Of a DNA stretch of 64,000 nucleotides, positions 56,501-64,000 are shown piece after piece (position 1 is the first letter of the stretch; each line of letters begins with the position of its first letter). Made by a program: the position numbers and the translations under genes. The notes below the pieces were generated by a model. It saw only the letters and a list, made by a program, of their open reading frames with translations. It made no database searches and was not told where the DNA came from. Source of the DNA: Malania oleifera (lineage: Eukaryota; Streptophyta; Magnoliopsida; Santalales; Ximeniaceae); NCBI RefSeq assembly GCF_029873635.1, contig NC_080428.1:64227957-64291956 (forward strand), in the 5' to 3' direction.

Positions 56501-58959
56501 CTCATTATGGATATTCGCAGTGAGTTCATCAATTTCTAAAGCAAACACGTATGGACTCAAAGTAGAACCTTGATGTACACCTATTGTGATTGGAAACTCC
56601 CTAGACTCTCCTCTTATAGTCTCAATGCTAGTCATAACTCAATCATGCTTTATGCTTATCCTTAATAATATCAATATATCTACTACATACTCCCTTTATT
56701 TTATAAAATCCACCAAAAGGACTTCTTTAGTTACTCTATCATACGCTTTCTCTAAGTCAATAAAGACCATATGCAAGTCCCTCTTCTTTTCCCTAAACTT
56801 TTCCATTAATCATGTTGTCAATTTCTCAGACATAAAATCAAATTGATTCTTTGAGAACCTTGTTTTTATTCTTATTCTTTGTTTAATTAATCTTTCCCAT
56901 AGTATCATCATATGAATCATAAGTGATTTTACAAAACTAGAGAACAAAAAGTAAGATAACCCAAAAAAAACCCATGTTAAAAAAAAAAGAATCAATTGAC
57001 CACCTTTATTTGCATTGTCCATTTATTGGTAGCAGTTGGATACACTTTGAGGAGGATTGTGTACTTCTGATAGTTTTACGGTTGATGTGATTGAGTGGCT
57101 GGATAATATTCATCAAGCGAGGAGAAATCATGATATTTAACATGCCAAACCAATTAAAAGCGCTCTATAGCCTCTATCACTTTATGGAGTGCTTAGAAAG
57201 GGCCTAAAAAGGTAATTTTTCAAGGCATGGAGCTAACGCCTCATTTGGTTCTTAATAATTCTTCACAAACTTTGCTGATCTTCTGAATAGGTTTTCTATT
57301 GAGGAGCTTATTTCAGATAACAATGTTAACTTTTGCTGTCTTTGTCAGAAGGTAAGCAGAGGATGACTGAAAGGAAACCTTCTTTCGTTAAATAAATTTT
57401 GATCAATTGGCTACATTTGCTATCGTTTCATCATCTATTGGTTTTACTATTTCATAATTTTGCAGCAAACTTCTTGGCAGAGATGCTGGTAACGACTCAA
57501 CAAAGGTAAAGGCCAGTCCTTATAACTGAATGCAAGGCTTCCAGACCAGCATTGATTGCATTCAAGGAATTGAACATTCCAAATATCATGTAGAAGACCT
57601 TCCTGGTAGAGATGCTGGTAACGACTCAACATAGGTAAAGCCCAGTCCTTATAACTGACTGCAAGGCTTCCAGACCAGCATTGATTGCATTCAAGGAATT
57701 GAACATTCGAAATACAACTCTAATATCAATTTTTTACTCAATTCCTTGCATAGTGTAGTGATCTATCATGTATATCATGAACCTAATCGGGTAGCTGATT
57801 CTCTAGCTAATTATGGTCATTCCATTCGCTACACATTTTGTACATAGTAATGGAATGGAATTAAATTTATCACTTAATTTCGTCATACTTCCTAATCAAA
57901 TTTTCATTTCATTCCTTTCCTACTCCCATTCCATCCACAAGTCGAACATGACAAGAGAGTTTCCAATTTCGGAATAATGTTTTCCCACCTCCTACTAGAT
58001 ATTTGATCCGGGATGTTAAAAGTATCACAACTATTCCTAGTTGTTGCATTCCTGTTGATTGTTAAAGATACAAAGATGAATCAAACATATAAAGAAGACC
58101 AAATTTTTACCAATAACTGACTGAAAAATGAGTACAGCAATGAAAATGAATATGCATAATGAAAATGAATATGCATAGTCTATTGAAACTTGCTATAGAA
58201 ACAATTTACTAATTAAAAACACGAGCTTAAGTACTGAACTCGTCAAATCATTAACGTTACCTGATAATAATATCTCTTCCCTTTCTTCAAATTCCTCATA
58301 ACCCCATCATGTATGTACCCCGGATCTCTCCACCCAGCACTAGAATTGGCCGGCGAATCACACATATCCTCGCTCCGATACGTCGTCACCTGAGTCCCCA
58401 CAACCTCACTCATCCGATCTTCCCCCAACCCATACCTCACCAAACTCTCCTTCCCATCACCCGTGATGAACATCACCCTCATCTCATCATCCCTGTCCGT
58501 ATAAGCCAAATGGATCTGCTCCGGCCCGCGACCCGCCTCGAACCGCAGCGGACCCGACTTCGCCAGCAGGTGCTTCGTCCCCGGCAAGGGGTTGTGGTCG
58601 TGGTCGTGCCGCTTCTTGTCGATTTCGTCCCGAGCCCACCGGAAGATCCGGAACTCGTAGGGCGATCGCAGGTTGACCAGAGGGAGATGGACCGAGCCCG
58701 ACCCTGATTGCCATGTTGGACAGGAGGAGAGGAAGACGTAGCCGATGAAGTCGTCGGAGGGGGAGTCTGGGGGGCAGTAGATGCCGAGCCAGTCTAGATC
58801 GGAGGGGGAGTCGATGCCGGTCCAGTTGATTCGTACTGGGTCGCCGGATTTGGGTAGAACCTGGGGATAGATGGATATGGATGCTGAGGAAGAGGAGGAT
58901 AGGTGGAGAATTGCAGAGAAGAAGAAGAAGAAGAAGAAAGGAGGGCGTGGAGAAATCAT
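53511..58959 (-). CDS. PAP2: Purple acid phosphatase, PAP2/PAP9 type, two exons
   Basis: Exon 1 is 58,959-58,261 and exon 2 is 54,812-53,511, spliced at GT-AG in phase 0 to 666 residues; Arabidopsis PAP2 and PAP9 are about 650. Purple acid phosphatases hydrolyse phosphomonoesters at a dinuclear Fe-Me centre. All five ligand blocks are present in exon 2: GDMG (D264), GDISY (D307, Y310), GNHE (N340), QGHRP (H445) and GHVH (H484, H486). Exon 1 holds the signal peptide, with a polyphenylalanine core, and the amino-terminal beta domain. The carboxy end has a hydrophobic segment (about 625-646) and a basic tail, the feature by which PAP2 is known to be tail-anchored in outer membranes of plastids and mitochondria. 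It converges with the SNAP33-type gene; the stops are 1.76 kb apart. The intron carries an RTE LINE and other repeats. PAP9 is the alternative name. Confidence 0.93.
55535..55656. mobile_element. MITE-like repeat, third copy
   Basis: Shares 'ggattttagac', 'gaatttgaatttt' and 'caaatccaag' wording with 52,470-52,720 and 53,234-53,386. It lies in the PAP2-type intron and its ends are vague. Confidence 0.35.
55683..56930 (-). mobile_element. RTE-type LINE fragment
   Basis: Minus-strand translation, in order: a stretch near 56,900-56,720 with [22 protein letters not shown] and [20 protein letters not shown]; then 56,635-56,429 with [20 protein letters not shown] and [12 protein letters not shown], the F-ADD catalytic box; then 56,090-55,821 with [21 protein letters not shown] and GRLRWFEHL. 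This order and wording are those of plant RTE reverse transcriptases. The 3' end (about 55,690-55,740) reads aagtcttaagtcccactaagcagggtcaa, the tail shared with Au-like SINEs, and is followed by an aacaacaataac repeat. The 5' half is missing, and stops and frame changes show it is dead. Confidence 0.8.
57482..57711. repeat. 129-bp tandem duplication in PAP2 intron
   Basis: The units start with gatgctggtaacgactc at 57,482 and 57,611 and share ggcttccagaccagcattg and aaggaattgaacattc. They are nearly identical, so the duplication is fairly young. Confidence 0.9.
57640..57850 (+). mobile_element. L1 LINE RNase H-like remnant
   Basis: Plus-strand translation near 57,765-57,845 gives [20 protein letters not shown], the closing motif of the RNase H-like domain (RVT_3) that ends many plant L1 elements or derived host-like ORFs. 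The adjoining upstream sequence, part of the duplicated unit, may be an earlier part of the same domain. It is only a fragment. Confidence 0.55.
58918..58938. repeat. (GAA)n microsatellite coding the polyphenylalanine of the PAP2 signal peptide
   Basis: On the minus strand the repeat is read as seven Phe codons at residues 8-14 within the hydrophobic core of the signal peptide. Confidence 0.85.
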
Positions 58960-59025
58960 GGTTAAATTAAAGCTGAGTTCAGGTGTGGAGCTTGGGAAAT
59001 CTATAAGGGGCTGATTGGTTAAACG
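58960..59025 (-). promoter_or_regulatory. Possible core promoter of the PAP2-type gene
   Basis: On the minus strand a ccaat box (rc of attgg, 59,014-59,018) is followed by a TATA-like cttatagat (about 59,000-59,008), roughly 45 bases before the ATG. If this is the TATA box the 5' UTR is very short. The spacing is reasonable but unproven. Confidence 0.35.
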
Positions 59026-60367
59026 TTACGTTGTTGCTTCATTTTCCATTAATACATTATTTTTTTGTTCTTATGATATGGTCGTTTTCTTGCGGAATCA
59101 AATCTCTTCTTGAAATTATGACTTTTTTTTTTTTTTTTCGGAGTTGTGGATTTAAAATTTTGGTTTTTGTTGAAACTTTGATTTATAAGTAAGTTATCTG
59201 ATTCTTTTGTGAAAAAATAAAATAAAATCTAAATAGAGATTTTTAGAGGTCTATCATTTTTATTTTTTGTTTTTATTTCTATACAATGATGAAACGAAAA
59301 ATAAAATTGCATTTATTAATTTTTAGTTGTTTTTTAGAACTAGAATTAATTTTTTTTAAGCAATGTTCTAATTATTAAGCAACATGGAAATTTGATTTCG
59401 CACGAGGTTATCAATATTTGATTCTTCTTATTTTTAAAATCATATTTGAACAAATTTTGATAATTTAATATAAAAGAAAGACACAATGAAAATGAGTTTA
59501 TTTCTTCGCTTTTTTCGGTTATGTTTTTCAAATAAAATTCTTAATCCAAACAAATTTTTAATATGCAAGATGAGTCCAAAAATGATATGCATGGTGAATT
59601 AGAAGAGATCCCTTTTTCCGAATTCATATTTATGTAAGCAAATTTTAGGGTTTGGAAACAAACTTGAGACAATAATCTTACACAAGTTTGAGATCATAAT
59701 AGACTTAAACTTCTCTATCCCATCCTACTTGAAAAATTCAATTTATGCAAAATATACATTTGCACGTGTGCTCGCATAAACACATAATTATATATTTATA
59801 TTTACTTATGTAGATATGTAATGACTTTAATATTCAAGTATCAAATAAAAGTTAAAACTTAAGAAAAAAAAATAAAAACGAAATTTGATAAAGCCAATTT
59901 GAATGCAAATTCTAATTATTTACTTTTTTATTGAGAGCAAAATTCAAGTTATTGAGTTGGTATTCGACATAGATGATGCCCTAATGAGAGGTTATGAAGT
60001 TCCGAGTTATTTGAGATTTTAATATTACTCGAGTGCTCAAATAAATTAAATTGAGGCATTATGTCAGGATAACAAATTATCACCAACACCTTTCTCAATT
60101 AATTTATTAAGATAATATATAAAACACTAAACCTAGTACCAGTTGAAAAGAATAAAATATCCTAAGACTATCATTTTGATGATTAATTAAAAAAAAAAAA
60201 TCTTAAATTCGTTGTCAATGGAGTAAGTTTCCGTAGCTTTGAATTTTGTTATTGGACATCATAATGATGACAAAGTTGTCAATTCATTTGCTCCTCACAG
60301 AACACTTGCCAGCATCCTGGCAATGTTAATACGATTCTTTAAGGAATTGTAGGCGTCCCCACATTAA
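59026..60367. other. AT-rich intergenic DNA between PAP2 and the tRNA gene
   Basis: No protein gene, RNA gene or bounded element recognised. Confidence 0.5.
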
Positions 60368-60440
60368 GCCGTCTTAGCTCAGCCGGTAGAGCGCATGGCT
60401 TTTAACCATGTGGTCGTGGGTTCGATTCCCACAGACGGCG
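60368..60440 (+). tRNA. trnK-UUU: tRNA-Lys (anticodon UUU)
   Basis: A 73-base cloverleaf without intron. The acceptor stem GCCGTCT pairs with AGACGGC, with discriminator G at 60,440. D arm gctc/gagc, anticodon stem catgg/ccatg with loop CTTTTAA and anticodon TTT at 60,401-60,403, five-base variable loop, T stem gtggg/cccac around ttcgatt. The internal A and B boxes are intact. It reads AAA lysine codons in cytosolic translation. A T-run at 60,450-60,453 can terminate RNA polymerase III. Confidence 0.97.
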
Positions 60441-60635
60441 TTTACCATCTTTTCCCCTTACTTTTGGCTGGTTTATTTTCCTGGTGCAGAATTGACTGGT
60501 CAACAATATGGTAGGACGTGCCCTTCCAAAAATTAGTTTTGGGAATTTTTAGTTTAGATTTATTTGGGTTAAATAATAAATAATATAAATATATAAATCT
60601 TTATAATAGTTGAAAATTTTAATTATAAAGCGATA

Positions 60636-60680
<45 letters not shown>

Positions 60681-61094
60681 CAAGAAAAATTTTCAACTAT
60701 ACAATTGGTCATTTCACTAAAGCTATGTTTGAATCACTAATGTTTTTCCTAAAAATGAAGTAGTTACAATAAAAGCATTTCATGCTCTATTAAAAAAATA
60801 GTATAATGCAACATTTTTTATAAATTTATAATAAGACGCAAGTACTGATGGTGGAGGAGACTCATTCAATCACTGGTTGTTGTGATTAAACTCAATGAGA
60901 AAAGCACTTAATTGCACACAAACACTTTTTGATTTCAATAATAATTTGAAAAAATACAGATAACTCAATATACATAATTTATTCTTCTCACTGGTTACTC
61001 TCCCTCTTCTACACCACATATATTACATACACACACATCTCCATATATATAGGAATGGATGGAGATGATAGTTGGAGATCAAATTCAACAGAGG
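60441..61094. other. AT-rich intergenic DNA with (AT)n
   Basis: Holds an (AT)n microsatellite at about 60,640-60,673 and no gene. Confidence 0.5.
60450..60453 (+). terminator. RNA polymerase III T-run terminator of tRNA-Lys
   Basis: Four T on the coding strand ten bases after the tRNA end, the minimal signal for pol III termination. Confidence 0.6.
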
Positions 61095-61175
61095 TGGTAT
61101 AGAGATCCAGAGAATTATGGTATTTAAATAATAAAAGAGGAGAAAAAGGAAACTATAAAGGGAGTTAGAGCAGGT

Positions 61176-61382
61176 CCTCGTTGACGAACGTGAAACATTT
61201 GTTGACGAAGTGACTTATTGGGATCGTTGACGGGGACATGTGTCACGTCGATGAGAAGTTACCTAGGGGCTATTTTTCAGCTCTGAATTTTGTCGACGAG
61301 GAATCTTATTCGTCGACGAACTCCCTTCATGTCCTCGTCGACGAAGTGACGTGTCTCGTTGACAAAAGCAGGTGTATAAATA
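61176..61382 (+). promoter_or_regulatory. TCGTCGACGA-like motif array and TATA box, Tekay-like LTR
   Basis: About eight variants between 61,176 and 61,368 (ctcgttgacgaac, tttgtcgacgagg, attcgtcgacgaac, ctcgtcgacgaag, ctcgttgacaaaa) are followed at 61,373-61,382 by gtataaatag, a strong TATA box. Confidence 0.55.
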
Positions 61383-63450
61383 GCCCTAAGCTTGGATTTC
61401 AGCACAGATTATTCAAGTAAATTAGATTTTCTCTCTCCTCTTCGGTTTTCCTCCATTCTCTCAAAGATTCTAGGTCCATTCTTCACCAGATCAACGTTCC
61501 GAAGCCACCACGCTACTCCTTGGGAAGTTCTCTCCAAGTATGCTGGAGTAGATCATTGGTGGGGCTAACTTGAACTCCATCCTAGGTTTAGGGTAAGATT
61601 TTATGTTGAGTATATGACTTTCCTACAGTTGTAGAATAGGTAGCACTCGAAGAAATACTGCAGTTTTGTTCGAGGCGATGTTGTTTTCAGGGTGTTGAAC
61701 GGGGAACCCTGCGGGTACAGGAATAGTCATTTTAAGGGCTTTCCAGTAGTCAGGTGAGGGGATAAACCAAGTCAGGATTTCATGAAAATATATTTACTAT
61801 TTTATAGCATTTAATTTCAGATAAATATGTATATTGTAGAATTATGTTGGAAATAATGTTGTTGATCAGAAATATGATTATTATCTCTTTTGTATCGTAT
61901 GAGTAATATTTACCATAGAAATTATGATGATGAAATATTATGTTTACAAAATAAGTATGTTATTACTGCTTTTAGGAAAATATTAAAATGATACAGGAAT
62001 TTTTCAACCTAAGGAATTTATATGATATGTCGGCGTAAGGGCCGAGGTTTTATATGAAAAACCGGCGTAAGGGTCGAAAGTTTCTATGATATGTTATACT
62101 GGCGTAAAGGCCGTGATTTACAAGATACAAAATATTGGCGTAAGGGCCGTAAATTTTATATGATATGTTATGCAAAGTTTTATGAAGATATTAACATGAC
62201 AAATATTATTATGAAAAAACCATGTATCATTATTTGGAAGTATATTATATGTTATCAGAACCTGGTTGGCTTGGTTTAGGCTTTCACGAAGCACTGTACC
62301 GTAGCTATATGATCACAATCATGCTTATGTTAGTGCTACCGCTTGCCGTAAGGGGTAGTGGCAGATCGGCAATCAATGTGGTTTATTATAGCATAGGCGT
62401 CCCTCTGGTGTCTAGACCAGGAGGGGCAAACCCGTCGTACTTACAGACTTATGTTGATCTAGCGTGGTCGGCTAGCCATTGTTAGGTCCCACCTTCGGGC
62501 AGCACAACCTAGTCATGTGGGGGTAGACATGACACCAACCAACTATCCATTCGGGGTGTTTTCCATTTACGGTTATATGAGATGATTTATATGTATAGAA
62601 ATTCAGTATGTTATACCATTTTGGTAAAATATGTTTTTTTCCCAGATATGTTACAAATAGTTTTAGCAAATATGATTTATGTACTGTTATATGTTTAACA
62701 CGAAAATACTCATGTTGTCACACACTGATATTAGTTTATTTTCCTTACTGAAAGGTGTCTCACCCCAGCTATATAAACATTAGAGGAGCCCCAGATAGAA
62801 GAGCGAATAGAGCTCCGAAGCGTTTTATAATTTAACTGTTCTATCCTTATCTAAATGGTAAGTTATTTTGCTAGGGTCTGTTAGATTTTTGGATGGTGAC
62901 CCTAGGCCACTTTTGGATATTTTGGGATGCGTGTATGTATATGACAGTTGTAGTAAACTCTAGTATTGTGTTGATTGGTAAATTGATATGCGTATGATTT
63001 TACTTTTCTTGCTGCTTAGGTATCCATGTTGTATTTTAGGTATATCCCTAGTACCCATGGGTCCAGGTTGATTATGATTTGTCAGGACTATTATATTGGA
63101 TATTATTATGGAAAAAAATTTATGGTAAAATAAGCAGGTCGTTATAGTTTTGTATCAAAACCTATGTTGCTAGGTTTTGTAAACTTTAAAGTGTAGCGGA
63201 AACAATACTAGAGTATAGGGAAAGGATTTGAGGTTTTGTTCTACAATTTAGAAGCACGACTTCCGTGGTAGTTTCTGAGTTTTTCTTGGGGTGACGATTT
63301 CAGGAAAACCATAATAAACTATTGTCGAGTTGTGTTCCTAGAATATAGGACTGGATCTAGAAATAAGATGAGGATGTCAAGATATGGGACTATGTTAGGT
63401 GCGTAAATTATAAGGATAGAGTCTCTAAATCACGTTTATTGGTTTTTAGG

Positions 63451-63702
63451 ATGAACCTTGGAGGAGGTAGGGCCCATGCGAGTGGTAGTAACGGTACAGG
63501 GCCCTCGAGTGCAGGTGGGGCTGATTTTGATGCGGTACTAAGCAGCGTAGCTCAGCAGGTTATGGCTGAGATCGCTAGGAGCTCCAGAGAGCATAGAGGC
63601 CTGACTGCAGGCCATGGGTGCACGATAGAGAAATTTACCAAGATGAATCCTTCGGCATTTTCAAGAGGAGTTGATCCTATAGCCGCTGAGAATTGGATGT
63701 AG
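63451..63702 (+). CDS. gag-like amino-terminal frame of the Tekay-like element (fossil)
   Basis: Open for 83 codons from ATG 63,451. A glycine/serine-rich start is followed by SSVAQQVMAEIARS and FTKMNPSAFSRGVDP, the start of the Tekay gag domain. Related gag sequence continues to the window end. It is part of a broken element. Confidence 0.6.
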   Translation: MNLGGGRAHASGSNGTGPSSAGGADFDAVLSSVAQQVMAEIARSSREHRGLTAGHGCTIEKFTKMNPSAFSRGVDPIAAENWM

Positions 63703-64000
63703 GAGATCGAGAAAGTTTTGACAGTATTGTAGTGTACAGAGGAGCAAAGCGTCCTTTTCGCCACCTATAAACTGACAGGGGAGGCCAAGAGTTGGTGGAC
63801 TACTATGAGACTTCTGGAGCAGTAGAGGACGATGCCGATAGCTATGACATGGGACCAATTTAAAGAATTGTTCTTTGACAGATATTTCTTAGCCACTGTC
63901 AAGGAAGTTAATGTGGAAGAGTTCATGAATTTGAAGTAGGGACAGTAGTCGGTCCAGTAGTATGTGGCGCAGTTTATAAAGCTATCTCGCTTCATTCCGT

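Larger units (their letters stand above)
54813..58260 (-). other. 3.4-kb intron of the PAP2-type gene
   Basis: The donor is CAG/GTAACG at 58,261/58,260 and the acceptor CATGGCAG before 54,812. It holds a MITE-like repeat, an RTE LINE fragment, a 129-bp tandem duplication and an RNase H remnant. The intron looks spliceable despite this load. Confidence 0.85.
61095..64000 (+). mobile_element. Ty3/gypsy chromovirus (Tekay/Del-like), 5' part, cut by the window end
   Basis: The 5' LTR is about 61,095-63,146 (about 2.05 kb, from tggtatagagatcc to ggtcgttata), followed by a worn methionine-type primer-binding site near 63,151 and then gag. The LTR is related to the solo LTR at 27,914-30,246 and to the minus-strand LTR at 32,068-40,675. 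The long LTR and the gag wording (FTKMNPSAFSRGVDP, EEQSVLFATYKLTGEAKSWW) are typical of the Tekay/Del lineage. The visible gag part already shows a few breaks, so the copy is broken. The 3' part and target duplication lie outside the window. Confidence 0.8.

Noticed and set aside
58309-58707. 132-codon plus-strand frame
   Set aside because: Shadow of PAP2 exon 1 on the opposite strand.

Overview
The window is nuclear DNA of a flowering plant, most likely a eudicot. The evidence is AT-rich intergenic sequence, GT-AG introns, plant gene families (SNAP33-type SNARE, PAP2-type purple acid phosphatase, plastidial alpha-glucan phosphorylase remnant), a eukaryotic tRNA-Lys gene, and plant transposons (Copia and chromovirus LTR elements, L1 and RTE LINEs, hAT MITEs, a TRIM). 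The species cannot be named from the sequence. Annotation rests on reading motifs and splice sites by eye, so boundaries inside repeats are approximate.

Layout. 1-7.2 kb: LTR fragments, microsatellites and a worn MITE. 7.2-14.3 kb: an L1 LINE tail, then two convergent, heavily decayed Ty3/gypsy gag-region copies. 16.1-21.0 kb: a broken copy of a plastidial alpha-glucan phosphorylase gene on the minus strand, with one exon block tandemly duplicated and a LINE fragment in an intron. 21-27.3 kb: AT-rich DNA with a complete small TRIM (target duplication aatat) and two hAT-type non-autonomous elements with 8-bp target duplications, one carrying a GC-rich insert. 27.3-42.1 kb: a decayed AT-rich tandem array cut by a 2.3-kb solo LTR and by a multi-layer nest (Copia LTR, then minus-strand gypsy LTR, then an unidentified segment with a perfect 109-bp-arm palindrome, then a chromovirus). 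42.3-45 kb: a SINE-like element and a Copia LTR.

46.3-60.5 kb is the gene-bearing part: a six-exon SNAP33-type t-SNARE gene on the plus strand, a two-exon PAP2-type phosphatase gene on the minus strand with a 3.4-kb transposon-filled intron, and a tRNA-Lys(UUU) gene. The two protein genes converge; nothing suggests they act together. 61.1 kb to the end is the 5' LTR and gag start of a Tekay/Del-like chromovirus that runs off the window.

The most interesting signals are the perfect palindrome at 33,508-33,737; a recurring TCGTCGACGA-like motif array just upstream of the TATA box in four LTRs from two unrelated retrotransposon superfamilies; the duplicated phosphorylase pseudogene; the 145-bp x4 minisatellite and duplicated splice acceptor in the SNAP33 introns; and the GC-rich cargo of a hAT-type element.
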